DNA of 64,000 nt from Marsupella aquatica (GCA_973895155.1 OZ316892.1:19096001-19160000); one strand, 5' to 3'. Counted from the first letter of the stretch, positions 48,340-62,000 are shown. The notes: generated from the letters alone by a model not told the origin. Translations and numbers: made by a program.

Positions 48340-49475
48340 GCAAAAGCGAGGGGCGAGCCTAATCAGGCCACCGAACCCAATAGCCCCAATTGGCAGTGAC
48401 AAACTGGAAATGCCAACTGTAGTACCCCAGAACGGACACAGAAGCATCGGGAATAAAAGCCTTTGGAATTCTCTCAATGCTACGTTTAGCAGTATTGGTT
48501 CTATGCCTGTAGTACTCCTGAGTTCTTCTCTCGTGCTGTCTATACTTAATACTGATCTCTTTAGTGTCTTCATTGTAATTATGTGATTCCTGCATCTCGA
48601 ATATGACTTTTGAGGTTGCCTCTAGCCGGGGGCAGAGGTGTAGTCTTCCCTTTCATAAGGCAGTACCCAAGGGCAGTGGCCTTGCGGTCTTGCTAGCTAG
48701 TAGTTTTGTCAATCATTAAAGTCATTGGTGTTTAGTGCTCTTGGGATCTCCAGATTGGACCATGGACGTAGCACCATTTCCAGTTCGTTGATGATGAGTT
48801 GAAGTTGTTGGGTTTTGTGGTTGGATCTGCTGTTAGCCTGCATGGCTTTGATGTGCGTGTTGGTATTCTTAATAATCACCCACGTAGGGAGTCATCCCAG
48901 GAAGTGAGAGTAGACTTGTGCATTTCTCTCGTTCCAAGTGACTAAGCAGAGTTCAGAAAGAAGAATTAAGGGGCCCGGGTTGCGCTTGTGTACAAGGATC
49001 GCCACCTGAATCGAGTTGTAGAGCGATTCTTGCAATCTGTTGACTGTCTTGGTGTTGCGAAGGAGAAATCGGAGCTCTTGCCATCAGGTTCTCACCTTAT
49101 TGCAACTGCAAAAGAGGTGCTCAGTGTGTTCAAAGCTCAAATTACAGCGTTCACACATTGCACACTCCCTAGTGACTGGCTCGGCCATTCGTGAAGAATC
49201 CATGTTGCAGTAATCTCCAGATGAACAGTCTAACCTTAGGGATAGTCCATCCTCCCCACAGCCTCTTTCATCTCTTGCGCCATTGAGTGGCCAATTCGGT
49301 GATGCCCCATAGTCTGTTGAGTTTTGCAGTGTCTAAAGGATTGTCCAATTGAGCGGCAGCCCAGGTACTGTTTGGAAATCTCCATCCTCTTTTTGTTCTT
49401 TGCCCATTCCCATTTCCAGCCAGCACATTGATGGAGATCACTTCCCTGTGGAGTGGCGGTGGATCAATGGACAAC
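48340..49475 (-). mobile_element. decayed LINE, zf-RVT region
   Basis: On the minus strand, frames with several breaks give WAAAQLDNPLDTAKLNRLWG (about 49380-49300), GWTIPKVRLFIWRLLQHGFF (about 49262-49200), ECAMCERCNLSFEHTEHLFC (49170-49105, the C-x2-C / H-x3-C zinc site), and further on LVTWNERNAQVYSHF (about 48945-48900). This is the usual order at the end of a plant LINE reverse transcriptase. A frameshift follows HLFCSCNKV. The 3' part extends at least to about 48340. No clean target duplication was found, so this copy is older than the one at 135-1089. Confidence 0.75.
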
Positions 49476-52042
49476 CACTAACTCTAGTCATTAGATCGAA
49501 TTGATTGATGCATTTGACAATCATTGGCTAACAAATAGGGTGGTGGATGAGAGTACACAACAGTGACAAGAAACTATGTGTCCTTCTATTTCTTAGATTG
49601 ACAAAGGAGATCAAATGTTGATAATTAATGGCAACAATGCCCACTTATTTTGAGGGTACTATAAGTCAGTCACTTTCTTTTGGGGTTTTCATGATGTTAT
49701 TTTGTGCTACTAGGTACATTAGCATCTTAAGTTTATCAAAAGAGGTTTTTTCCTGTCGTCTCGAGCCTGTTTAGGGTAAGAATTTTACATTATTACCTAG
49801 CTTGAGTACCTTCTTACTATTCAAATTTGAAGAAAATGGGTATCCCTCAACCTTTTGATGACCCTTGTCAAAACCAATTAGATGAAAGATTGAAGGGAAA
49901 CAAAAAAGGGAAAGTGAGTTAGGATTTGGGGACATAAGAAAGAAAGATTTAAATGGATGGAAGGTTAGAGTGGACAAGGGGGGAAAAGAAGTCTTGGGTT
50001 GCAAGTTTGACTAAAATTAAGTTTTTGCTGAGTTTAACCACTACTTAGTTCCCCCTTTTGTTTGAGTGTTAGTTTAGGGTTAGCTACCAATTATTAAAAT
50101 TTGGTATGCTCATTGATTGAATGGATTGAAGTCTAGTAGTGAGGCACTGTGGTGGGGTTTTCTGCATGAAGTGCATGAAAAATCCAACAAGGGGGACATG
50201 CAGTAGAAATATAAAGGCGGAGGCCATTTGTTCAGTCTTCATGTGTCAGAGTACTATACAGTTTGGGAAGGGACATTTATTCTCCTCCTTTGGGCATCTT
50301 TGCAGAGAATACCGGCAATGACATACAAGAGAAACCAGCGAGCATGCACATATTGACACAAAAGATACCCTAGCTTTGGAATGGAAGCTCCGAACTAGAT
50401 AAACGGTGTTTAATAAATTTGGAGCTCATTTTATGTGCCCGAATACCAAGAGCAGGCTGAACATTCCAACTAACTATAAGGTGGTTCTGCACCATTACGA
50501 GAGGGCTCTAATGTCTACTCCGGATTTGGCTATCCAGCCAGGTTTCTTGGGCTGGGTGGTTCACTTTGTCAAGGCTACATTCACGGGAATGCAAGAGCTC
50601 TACTAAGTTTTGGCCACCATAGCCATAAGCCTTCAAGATAAGATCCAAGATTGCTAGCCTAACTCCTAGCTTCATCACTCAACAATGAACATGAATCTCA
50701 CCAAGGAGCACTTCCTCACTCCCCTATATGCTAGGCACACTAGTTGCGGCTAATCACCATTAAGGCCCTGATGCTGATTAGCCTAAGTGAGGTTAACCCA
50801 AGACTAAAAGTTAACCCTAACAACCTTGTTGGTATTGTCAAAACATCATCCCACCCTCCCTCAAAGTAAAAATGATTGAGTATCTCCCAAATCCCAGCAA
50901 TAAGTGATTTTTGAGACCACCTAATATTTCATTATAAACATTAGGCATTAATATTTGTTCCCTTTACTTTTCTTCGTATCGTTAGACCAGGAGTTGGGAG
51001 AGGATTTGGGAGTTAAAAAATCACTAGCAACAACAATTACTATTCTAGTCATCATGGCTTGTGCAAACAACAGATAATTAATTAAAAAATATGTGACTAA
51101 TAAACAAAATATTTTATAGTGTTATGAAAACATTAAAGTAATTTTGTGAGCATTTAATAATCTTATGAGCATTCTGATGGAAATATTGACTTTGCAATGT
51201 ATGCATTATTTATGGACCCCACAAGAAGTCCTTTATAAAACCCTGGATCCTCGTGGTGCAATGTTAGTGGTTTTCACACCAAATGTTTACATTTGCAGAG
51301 TTAAACAAACATATTCATTAGTGTTTTCCACACCGTGGCAAATATGGTTGCACCCGGGAACAATAAAAAAAGTTGAAAAATCTAAAGTGAAATTTGAAAC
51401 AATAAAGAGAGGGAGGTAGAAGGACACTGAAGTAAGTATAACTGTTTTCTTACCTTTTGAATCATTAGAAAATATACCAAGAAATATTTTCCTTAAATTG
51501 TTTAGCTTCAAAAAGTAACAAAGAAAGTCCTAACCACCACTATGAAAACAGCTACCACCTTGTTGAAGGAGATAACTTTGTTGAACGAGCACAAACATTT
51601 GAATTGGGCTGTTCTTGAACCCAACAGCTTAAGCGATGATGTAGGCGTAAATGCAAGAACCAACTGTCCAATGCCTCTGCTCCGGTTGCAGATAGCCTCA
51701 AGATTAGCCTTTGAATTCTCAATCTCCTTTGCTTGTGTTGTGTAAATTGTATCAGACTTGTGGGGCTATGTTGAAGATTGAGATGTGTCCAATGTCTATA
51801 TTATTTTAGACCCAGTCTATTGTTGTATTAAGTGTTGTGCATGCCTTGCAACTGGGCTTGCAACAGAAATAACCAAAGACCAATTCACCCACTCACTTGT
51901 TTTTTTCGGCCAAAATGACACAAACCAAACCCTAGTGGCAGGGCCATAACTAGATCTATAACCTGGGCAAGGCAAAACTATAGATTTAACTGGCAGCTGA
52001 ATTGATAAATTTGCAGGATGACACAGTTGTGTGGAATGGTCA
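49476..52042. other. no gene recognised
   Basis: AT-rich intergenic DNA. Open frames below 90 codons on both strands, no motif. No array or long inverted repeat was noticed. Confidence 0.45.
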
Positions 52043-52346
52043 CTCGAGCTCGGGGGGTTGACTATCAAAAATCTTAGGAACCACGTGCGATCCAGAATAT
52101 GTATTTTTCATAGAAATTAACCAAATTTTTAAAAAGCATAGAAAGCAAAAGAAGGTATTATAAACCCATATTTGTAGAATATTTTCTAATATATACCTTT
52201 TACAAAGTAAAATAGATCATTAATATTGAAAACAGAGAATATTTTTGGAATATTCCCATTATACAATAGGTGTGTAAATTATAATAGGCTAGGATCGCAC
52301 GTGGTACCCCAAAATATACACTAAGTTAACCCCCCAAGCTCTCGAG
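52043..52346. mobile_element. MITE-like element, 304 bp, with about 50-bp terminal inverted repeats
   Basis: The two ends are complementary over about 50 bp: left CTCGAG(CTC)GGGGGGTTGACT ... ACCACGTGCGATCC, right read inward CTCGAG(AGCT)TGGGGGGTTAACT ... ACCACGTGCGATCC. The last 14 bases of each arm are identical. The centre is AT-rich and itself nearly palindromic (AGAATATTTTC / GGAATATTCCC). No coding capacity. The precise border and target duplication are unclear because the outer CTCGAG may belong to the element. Confidence 0.8.
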
Positions 52347-53192
52347 ATAGCTGATGAGCATGACCATACACAGAAATTGAACAATAGATATAGTGAGCAA
52401 AAGGCAAGGCAAGTGTTATCCATCCAAAATTCTCACCTTCTGAAACTCTGATATGTTTCCATGGTGAGAAGTTTGTGCAAGGATACTTGTGGACCGTAAC
52501 TTCATTTGATGACTTTTAGTCATACAGTACTTAATTCGCATCATGGACGTGACTCTCGAGTCCTTTGGGAGAGACGATGAACATCTTTAGAAATCTTTTG
52601 CTGAAAGATTACTTAGTTCCATTTAAACTGGAGGTATCAACTCCATAAGAGCTGTCAAAGGGCTTCGTGCGTGGCTTTGTGGGCTGCTACAATATGGGAG
52701 ACTGCTTCAAGCCTAGAATAAATAAGAGTATGGGGGCAAATATTTGGTTGTTTCTTTTGCTGTACTTACCATTAAGTGCAAGGAATCCTTTACAATAGTT
52801 GCATGGAAGCAGGATTTATTTGTGAAAATTTGTTGGACAGTCTGTGAGGACACAAGTGATTGTGGAGGGGGTGCATAACTTCATCAGTTATCAATAACTG
52901 GTATCACCCCTTAATCTTTGTGAATCTGAGTTGGACAGTTGAGATAGAGCCTTGTACCTTTGTGCATCTCAGTTGGGCAGCTGAAATGCACTCAATCTAA
53001 GTTGACCTGGCCAAGATGGGCACACCGACCCCAACAACAACAACAAATGGAAATTGAAAGAACTGGATTTTTTGTGGGCAAGATCTTGGGATTGTGCCGT
53101 ACCAATGAGACAATCTTGGCTGGCCTTGCCAAGATGGTGTGTCCATATGGTATGGACATCTCACCGTTTTCTTCATCATATTTGAGGTTGGG

Positions 53193-53197
<5 letters not shown>
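52347..53197. other. no gene recognised
   Basis: No convincing coding frame. Words such as AGTTGG(A/G)CAG and GCCAAGATG(G)G recur at 52930-53135, suggesting old local duplication. Confidence 0.4.

Positions 53198-53228
<31 letters not shown>
53198..53228. repeat. (TA)n microsatellite
   Basis: About 15 TA units. Confidence 0.97.
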
Positions 53229-53230
<2 letters not shown>

Positions 53231-53438
53231 ATTGTACATATTAATATAGTAGTTATTTCATAGTATCTGAAATCTCGTCTGAAATGTTAGAAAAGGTGGT
53301 ATTAATTCAAGGTGGTGGCAGTCAGACTGTGTGATCAACACATGAATCCAAAAACAGTGGGAGTATCTCTCAACCTTAAAATGCAAGTCCTGGATCTGAT
53401 AAACAAGGGCTTAAAAGTCCCCAGCTGCCAGTTTCTGT

Positions 53439-53722
53439 CCCCCCCCCCCCCTGCATATTGACATCCAGCCCTGTCACTCACCCCCATGATGTCTGCGGCC
53501 CTCGACTTTACTCACAGTTGAGGCAAAAGCCTGACCCTGTGTGGACTTCATTGGGCCACCTGACCCCGCACCATCCTCAATCATCCAACCCCACATTGCA
53601 GTCCTACTGCCCCACTTGTCCATGTGCAAGAGCTAATTGGCCAAATGCAGGTGGGGGCCAAGAGAAGGGCAAATAAAAATGGGGTTGGGGGAAGAAAAGA
53701 AAATGTGGGGGGGGGGGGGGGG
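53439..53722. repeat. C13 tract and G16 tract 255 bp apart
   Basis: C-run at 53439-53451 and G-run at 53707-53722 on the + strand. The DNA around the G-run (GGGGTTGGGGG upstream; CAGGG, TTAGGGTGGGG downstream) could form a G-quadruplex. Run lengths are also where sequencing is least reliable. Confidence 0.85.
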
Positions 53723-55700
53723 CAGGGAGCTTAGGGTGGGGTGAAAGATGTCAGCAAAGTGAGATAGGGAAGCCCAGGGAAAGGGAAAGTGGGTGTAAGG
53801 TGGAACTAATATTTTATAGTACTACACACTAAGACATCCAGACAATTTATGGCCCACCAAAGGTTGACCACCAACAACGGTTTTTTTGCATTGAAAATGT
53901 CTTTATAAAAGCCTAGTTTTATATATCAGATCAATTCTCCTTCTAAGCCTTACAAAATCTTTTGGCAAATAATAAACACTACTCCCCATCGGGCTCCCCA
54001 TGAAAACAATGCTCAAACAGTAGCCAAGGATTCATTAGCAACTACTGTAGATAAGATCAAAGAGGCACCAGTATATGAATGTAGAGAAAAATACATATTC
54101 TAGAGAAGTTAGTTGTGAACAATATTATTAGAACATATTATTTTAAATAACGGTTGAGAATCTATTAGCACAATAGGTTATTTTTGGGTGTAACCACCTG
54201 CACAAAACGAACACAAGCAATGCCCCAGGGCACCAGGGTGGGGGTCTAGCCCCCCCTCCTCCCCTCCCCCAAGAAGTGCCAACTACAGTAGTCAAGCTGT
54301 GGGACTGTAGAAAACAATCTCTTGGGCAATGTCAACAACCACAAAGTAACTCAATCTCTGAGCATGGATCTACCTTCAGATGTAGGACTTAGTACGCTAA
54401 TTCTACCACTTATTGCTATGGCTATCAAATGCACAAATGCATTTTTTGGTCCATTGTTTTTTTATGGCCAACAGAAAATTCATACCTTGTCTTTAAGATT
54501 GAAATGACATTTTCAGGTGAAGCCGTAGGCCATAATCTCTCTGGTCAAATTACCCCTCCTGGGTTTTGGTTTGATAGAGGTCATACCATGCACTGCGCAC
54601 ATACTTCATCAATCTTTTCAGTGGCCCAACCATTCTTGAAGGATGCGGACACATTTTGTGCGGAGAAATTCTTCAACCGCTGATTGCCAAAGTTGTCGAC
54701 CATCACTTTTGTGGGAACCGCAGATTTTTGGTCAGAGTCACCTGTAGCATTTTGGTCATGGGAAACCTACAAGAAATAGCTAGTTTGAGATGCTGTAATG
54801 AGCCTACCTATGAGTCCTCGATTCCTCACCACTTTCTCCAACCTATCATGCATGAATAAGTATGGAGTTTTTAATTGAGAATAGTAGAAGATCCATAATT
54901 TTTGAAGGAAGAATATTATGGGTGTTTTAATCTGATTACGATAATTATAAATTTTATAGGGTTTTTATACTAACTTTGAGAATTTTCCTAAACTATTCTA
55001 CAAAGTTAGAGATATAAAAATATTAAATTACAATGAGAAGCTAGAGTTGTGGTCTAGGTTTACGGAGTGAGAAAAAGTTAGTAGTTTAGGGAAGGTTCAG
55101 GACCTCAGGGGCCGGAAAATTTCTAGCCCTTGCTTCTCCATCTAATATGCCGTCAGGACTGCCTAGCAATGCCTAACTACCGCTAAGTTTTGAAATGCCT
55201 GGCTGGAAAGCCTCAAGGGCTGGAAAACAAAGGACCTTGCACATGCAACTCGGCCGTAGTCTCTATTAGGGCATGTCAAAGCACAGCTCAGTAACCCCTC
55301 AGGACACAAAACACAATTATTGCTAGGACAAAATCATTATGGGCTACCAAAGTACATACCCCAAAAGTGTGATAAGTCCTAAAAATTAAAGCAACAACAC
55401 TGTGGTTACCCTATTCTCTTTTTTGCTATGGCAGGAAGAGGCCTCCGCTCCGCTTTGCAGTAAAGCACTTATACATATTGCACTTATCCAAAGTAGACTG
55501 GACCATATGGACGTGACGTATATGGACTTATGGAGCCCTACCTACGGAGTGCTGCTTCTTCCGTCCTTCGTCTCCGTCCTTCGTGTTTTCCTATGGTAGC
55601 GGGAAAGACACCCACGCTCGTTTTTGAATAGGTGGAATATTCGGGCCACTCCAAATTTACAGGGCAGGGGTTGGGGCCCCTCTAAAAACACACACTGTAC
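53723..55700. other. no gene recognised
   Basis: AT-rich intergenic DNA without motif-bearing frames; a C-rich stretch at 54254-54270. Confidence 0.45.
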
Positions 55701-56196
55701 ACTCGTGTTAAGTTACGCGTACGTAGAACGGGGATTGGGATTTGGGCATTTGGGCTGTTGGGAGAGATGGCGAAAAAATTGGTGATGGAAGAGAAAGCTT
55801 CTCGATGGAGGAGAGAGTGATGCTGCGCAATGCTGAATTGCATGAGCAGCGTTTGTGGCGCATCTCACTCTGCGAGAATCCGGAGTCCCAGAATCTGTTT
55901 GGCGATCGTGCGTGAAAGTGAACTCGGTGGAGCTTTGATGAACATTTTGTTGTTGTCATTATTCTCTGGATAGATGTTTTGGGGTTTTGAGCTTCGGATG
56001 ATTGAAAGGCCTTCCACAATGGCTCCTATCGATGCGGGATTCTTGTTGTCTGAGATTCAGGGGGCATTGGTTCTTCAGATTAGGGGACCGCTTTTATTTG
56101 GGCCCGGTGCGGAATCCTGGTCAGAGCACACCGTGACGTGAGATTTCTAGGTGTCGTCAGAGCGAGAAGTCAATTGCGTTATAAGATGTTGTCACA

Positions 56197-56646
56197 ATGA
56201 GCTGTCTGTCCTGGTTTGCGCTCAACCCATTGAAGCAGGCGAATTTGGTTCATGTTGAAGATTTTGCTTTGACTCTATTGTGGCGAATGATTCGGGTTCT
56301 TCAGATCGCTGTAGCAATCGTTGCTTTTTTAATGTTTCGAAAGCTTTTTTTGGGTGTGTTAACAGACAATTCACCGATGTACTGTGGAAGGTTGACGCTC
56401 TTCCGTATACAGGATCGATTATTAGGCAATTCTGAAAACTGTAGCAGTCGCAGCTTTTTGCGTATCGAAAGAAAATATGTCCTTGCGATGCTTCTTTCAC
56501 ATGGAATCCGCGTACAGCCAAAGAGCCCTCAGTTTGAAGGCGTGTGTGCAGCTTTTGGATATTCCGGCAACTCATGCGCTTCTCCATCAGGTGTTTCTGT
56601 GTCACGGAAACTCGGGATAAGTCAAAATGTTAATAAGCTTACATGA
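56197..56646 (+). CDS. hypothetical 149-residue ORF
   Basis: ATG at 56197 opens 149 codons (starting MSCLSWFALNPLKQANLVHV) with one hydrophobic stretch (about residues 36-55, LQIAVAIVAFLMFRKLFLGV) that could be a membrane helix. The DNA from about 55700 is GC-richer than that to its left and looks like a gene leader, with a short 32-codon frame at about 55832. No family is recognised, no splice pattern supports extension, and frames of this length arise by chance in 64 kb. Treat as tentative. Confidence 0.2.
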   Translation: MSCLSWFALNPLKQANLVHVEDFALTLLWRMIRVLQIAVAIVAFLMFRKLFLGVLTDNSPMYCGRLTLFRIQDRLLGNSENCSSRSFLRIERKYVLAMLLSHGIRVQPKSPQFEGVCAAFGYSGNSCASPSGVSVSRKLGISQNVNKLT

Positions 56647-57354
56647 AGAGGATGTGGAAACTGCTTTTGCCATATATTGCCTCGTATATTCTTTCTCGGA
56701 GATTTAAAATCGCATGTGCATGAGTCGATGACGTCCTAAGCTAAAATTAATTCTCAGTTCCGTTCTTTTGGCCGGTGTAGTACTCGCTGCGCTCTGGATA
56801 TTTTCGATCTACTCGACAGGCACAGCAGTTTCTTAATGAAATTTAGGATGTCACCTAAAATTTAAAGGAATTCACTTCGCGCATTGCAAAGAAATTGAGG
56901 GAGTTAATCGAGTTAACGAACTTCAGGCAGCTGAAACATTGGAGCAAGTTGTAAGATACTATTTGGACAAGGGTCGTCCACAAGGGACGGACTCTGCAAG
57001 TATCTCTGACGGATTGTCACCTAAGATTCAGTAGCAAATGTCAATCAGCACCGCAGAACCTGGCATTTGAATGCATAGATCGATAGTCTTTGTTTATCCA
57101 TCATCCACCCACCCACTTTCTAATACGCACGTATGCCGTGGCAAGTATATGAGATGCATTGCTCGTCCTAAAACAGAGCAGATTGTGCTAAGCCCTTCTC
57201 TCACACCCTTCGTGGATGTAATCACACTCGGCTAACTAACGGACTCACTGGTGGAGAGCATCAATTCATATCAAATGAATGAATAGATTGATGCTTTCCT
57301 TCCTCAATCGATGCGTTGAAAGACCAACTTTCAACTGAACGGTGATGTTGTTAT

Positions 57355-57739
57355 AGTTTCAGCTGATATTATGTCTAGTGAATGTGTTGGGTCTAGCTTA
57401 TCCATCTGTACAGGGGCATAGTTTCAGCGGATTTCATGTCTAGTGAATTCCTTGGTCTATTTTATCCCTCGATGCAAGGCACAGTTTCAGTGGATTTCAT
57501 GCCTGGTCAACCCTTTGGGTCTACGTTACTGATCCCTCGATACAAGGCATTGTACCAGCGGAATTCAGGTCTTGGGTCTGCGTTATCCCTCGATACAAGG
57601 CATAGGTCCAGCGGATTAGATGTGTAGACATTTCCTTGGGTCTACCTTAACTAGTTATCCCTCGTTACAAGGCATCATTCTAGCGGATTTCATATCCAGA
57701 CGACTCCTTGGGTCTACTTTATCCCTCGATACAATGCAG
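57355..57739. repeat. six-copy minisatellite, unit about 53-72 bp
   Basis: Units begin near 57355, 57420, 57482, 57550, 57603 and 57675. Consensus words: AGTTTCAGCGGATTTCATG, TCTAGTGAATTCCTTGGGTCT, A(C/T)TTTATCCCTCGATACAA, GGCAT. Copies differ by substitutions and small gaps; the fourth lacks about 15 bases. Confidence 0.9.
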
Positions 57740-59088
57740 TAACAATGCGCGAAGTGAATTCTTCTTAATGTAAAGTGCCCATGTTGTTTCGGACGCGCAA
57801 TAGAAATGATTGTTGCCTTTCTCGACTCTTGAATCGCTAACAAGCATTACGTCCTGTTTGGGACACTCCTCCCAAATTTATCCAAGTACTAGTTTTAGGG
57901 TTTACAGCAAGTTCCCTCATGATTGGATCCAGGGCCGTTGGTTTGTTGGTTTGGTAGGACGAATTCTAAGAACAAAAGTATTTCGCTTCAGAGCGCTGGA
58001 AGAGAATTGGCTTCCAAAGATTGAAGCTGTCCATTCCATCTGTTGTCGAGGTCATGACAAAATCTATTGTGAACATAGACGTCGTCAAAAATGAATTGAA
58101 ATATTTTGAACTGTCGGTGTTTGTGGTAGGTGTAAGTACAGACCAAAAGCACGAGACAGGTTTCCCTGAAATGTTACGACGAAGGCAATTGATGCACATA
58201 TGTGGCCAGCAGATGCTTCACAAACAAAATTGAGAGGATGGACTTGCCAAATGAAAGCAGACAGACTTGCTACGCATTATCGCCTTCCCAGGCATCCGCC
58301 CACATTACATGCATGAACGACGAACACCTTTAGTGAGACATGTACGTTGAGTAAAAGATTGAAAAAGGTCCATGCCATGAACGACCACCATCGGCGTCGA
58401 TGTGGTATCAGAGTATGGAAAACTTTTGAAAATGTCTTCAGAATCATATAGCCGGATGGCACGACGAAAATTCCGCGAAATTACATATATACAAGGAGCA
58501 GAGCAGCCTTGATACAGCATCACGCACAAAGTGTGTAAACATGACAAGATACTCAAATTGAGGAACTCACGCACATCTGCCTTGTGCCTCTGTTCTGTCC
58601 TTACACCTGCCACACCAGCATTTTACAACCTTTACTCGGTCAGACAAACGCCGGCGTTATATACATGTGACCGTTCAATCCAGGCATGTAGATGTGCATT
58701 CGGTAGTAGAAGAAAGTTCATTGCTGCTGCTGCCACAGATGAGTAACCCAACTATCGGAATTAAATTTCACAATGCGTTACGCGAAATCTTCAGTCCCAA
58801 CAACTTCATGAGAACTCACCCGTAAGAAAGTATCTCCATGGCCAGACTCCTCCACTCCTACTCCCCGACAATATGGGTATCAGTCTTCCAAGATTGCGAC
58901 AGCTCTTGCTGTCGATATATGATTCGCATCAGAGAAATCAAATGTACACTCTTCTTTAACTAGAATCCGCAAAGTTTGAAACTCATCCAAAAATGCCGGA
59001 GGGAAACCCGAGCTACCCCCCTCGATAGTGTTAATCTTGATCGTGTCCGGCAAACCCTTAGCGAAGTTGTGAGCCATCCCGGCCGAAG
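57740..59088. other. 3' flank of the PIN gene, no other gene seen
   Basis: Just below the PIN stop codon at 59089-59091, so it includes the PIN 3' UTR. Open frames on both strands (up to 102 codons) have no motif. Confidence 0.45.
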
Positions 59089-62000
59089 CTAAAGGCCGAA
59101 GAGAACGTAGTATAGTAGTGTGATGGGAAACGCTATCAGCATACCGAAAATCACCCTGCGCCATGATCAACAACGAAACGGTCACATCCACGCCGCTCAC
59201 TTCGGTATCATGATCTGGATGGAGGTGGGCAGACATGATCATGGCTCCGGTATACAGTAAAATCTTGCTTCGCTATACTCCAAAAAAGAACTAGGGGAAC
59301 ACCAAAACTTCAGCACTAGTAGGAAATGGACAAGAAACTTACGCTGTGCTAAGAACATCAGCGTGCAGGTTGTAGTCCTTCGCAAACACGAAGGGTACGA
59401 TTCCTTGCGGCAATGCAGCCTGCACGCATCCATTCCAAATCGATCAGTTCAGCTAAAAGTTTTGGGCATCAATCATAAACACACCAGACGAAGTCATGCA
59501 ACTGGATACTCCAGAGATCACATTTAGTAACTGGATGATATCGAGATCGGGTTCTGTCAAGAGTCAACATGCAGAACAGAATGTTGCAGTTCAAAGTATA
59601 CGACGGGTTGTGTGAAGTTGTAAACCATCGCTGCTGAACACTTTCTCCATTCGCATTGAGAACGGTGCGGTGATGAAACCACTCCGACGAAGGCCAATAG
59701 ACCGACTGGGAAGGAATGACAGGGTAATACGGGTTCACAATTGTGTTGAGACGAATCAAGGAGTTGTAACAATAAGTCACCTGGACAATTGCAGCGCGCA
59801 AGAAAGTGCCTTTCATCCCAACCGCAACCGAAGCAGCTGCCATTGCTGCTGGACCCGTAATAAACCGGACAGCCATCGCGAAAGCCGCTACAGATGGACC
59901 GCAGACGATTAGTCGACCTTGTAATGCCATGAAAAGACCTGCCATACGAAGGAAAGCTTAGGAGGCGGCTTCATGCGCTTGAAAATCATCGCTTATTAAA
60001 CATGTTTGATTACAACGCGTTCACTCTCCGCACGCCACCCGTAAAAACATTCCTCCAAAAATCAACTGAAAATCAGCAACAGGGCTTTGAAGCGATGGAC
60101 CAACAGTACCATTGAAAGAATATGTGAGCTTACCGAGGCTAAACATTGCCATGCCCAGACCAGCATCAGACAGGATGCTAATTGAGCCATCAACAATTTT
60201 CGGCAGGCTTAACTTCCATCTGCGCGCAAATATCAAAGGCTAAGTTTAAGTGAATTGAAAGAAATTGCAAAACACCTTACAGCTGCGACGCATTCTTTGA
60301 ATTAGCACCGAACAAACTGTTGGTAGCCAACCATAGAGAGTACGTCCAACCACCTCTTGAAAGGTGTAAAAAATACGAAAAGTAGTACTGTGCTAACAAC
60401 TTCACATTGATGGGCAAGGCTACAAAATCTACCGAAAGTCCGTATCACACTCCTAAACATGTCAACCACAGCGAAGCATCGTCGCGACAGATTGAACAGG
60501 CTTACGATGGAAAACTAAATATTACCTGAATGCAACCAGCGACCATACGATGCCTATCAAACTTGAATAGGTGTTCGGATTGCGTATGAGCTTGCGGAAA
60601 ACCATGACCAGAATCAGTCTGATCATAACTCGCGATGGCGGCATGCGAGCATCCTTGTGCGAATCCACTAGCTTCGGCGTAAGTTCTGCGGTCGAGCTTG
60701 AACCAAATTTTCGAGAGAGGTTTGGACCATCCTTATCAGGGAATTCATCCTTGTCCAGGCCTTTACTGTTACCGAAACTGAAGTCGTCACGGACATACTC
60801 CTCATAGTTTTGGCGTGTCACTTCAGGCCCAGCTGATCACGCAATGAAAACGGTCAGCAACGTATATCAACACAACCTTTCAGCATAAGAAATCATAGTC
60901 TGGATTAGACATGTGAACCAACATGTCCCTAAAGGCAATTGTCCGAGTTTTGGGTTCTACGCGAACAATTCACGAGATAAGGTTGGGGCAGGGAGTCCTC
61001 ATACAAGGATGTAAGGAAGAAGGAACTAAAAGAGTCCGGATCACTGACCCTTGTGGAGTCATGCGGGGCCAGTCGGACAGATATGTTAGCGGCAAAAAAC
61101 GGAAGTGTACCAAAAATGAGATAGTCAGGAAATGAGCATGGGCATTAGCCTTGACGCCCTACCTCGATCAACTACCACATTGCCGTTGCCGTTGCTTTCG
61201 GGTTGATTGCGAACGAGTAGACGCACTTCTTTCGGATCGGCGTCGTTCCTTGATGCGTCATCGGCAGGAACATCGTTGTTTCCATATACATGGAGGCCTG
61301 CTTCAGACACTGGTGATGCACTCGAGCTCCAGACAAACATGTGCAGTTCTTTGGCAGCATCATCCTCGAGCTTGGCTTCCTCGACCTTGGGAGATGCTTT
61401 AGATTCTACCACTTTCTTATTGACCTGCGACGAAGGAGTGGGGGAATACATACCTACATTGCCCGCCGGATAGCTTTGACCAGGATACGGTCCGCCTCGT
61501 GGCACGACTCCAATGTGGTTCCCATCGAAGCCACCAGCGTGAGTTCTTCCATATACATGACCGGTTGAATGGTATACTGGCGGTGGAAAACGCCGAGGAG
61601 ACGTACCCCGACCATAGGTATGAAGATCTTTCGAATTCTCCTCATTAAAATTGGAAGTTCGCGGGGTCGGTCCTCGAGAAGAATGGAGGGAGTAGACATC
61701 AGACGAAGTGAAATTCGACTGTCTCGGGCTACCTCCTCTACCGGAAATCATGGAATAGAAATCTGTATGATTAAAGCTCGATTCTCTCGGCGTCAAATTC
61801 ACAGAGGAATGAAGCGAATAAATCTCAGCACCTGTGAGATTAGAGGGTCTAGGTGTGAGTGCCTTAGAGGAAGGCATGGAGAGCAGCCCCTGAGATCGTC
61901 GCGAGGAATGCAAATGATCCAGACCGAGACCATGTGCAGAAGAGACGGACTTTCTGACCTGCACATGGAGCTTCCCATCATCTCCAATCACAGCCTGAGC

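Noticed and set aside
58880-59242. 120-codon minus-strand ORF over the last PIN exon
   Set aside because: It is a different frame from the true PIN end ([16 protein letters not shown] at 59155-59089) and resembles nothing.
59255-59300. Alternative PIN last exon reading [11 protein letters not shown]
   Set aside because: The acceptor looks usable but the peptide does not match PIN C-termini, while the exon at 59155-59089 matches them almost exactly.
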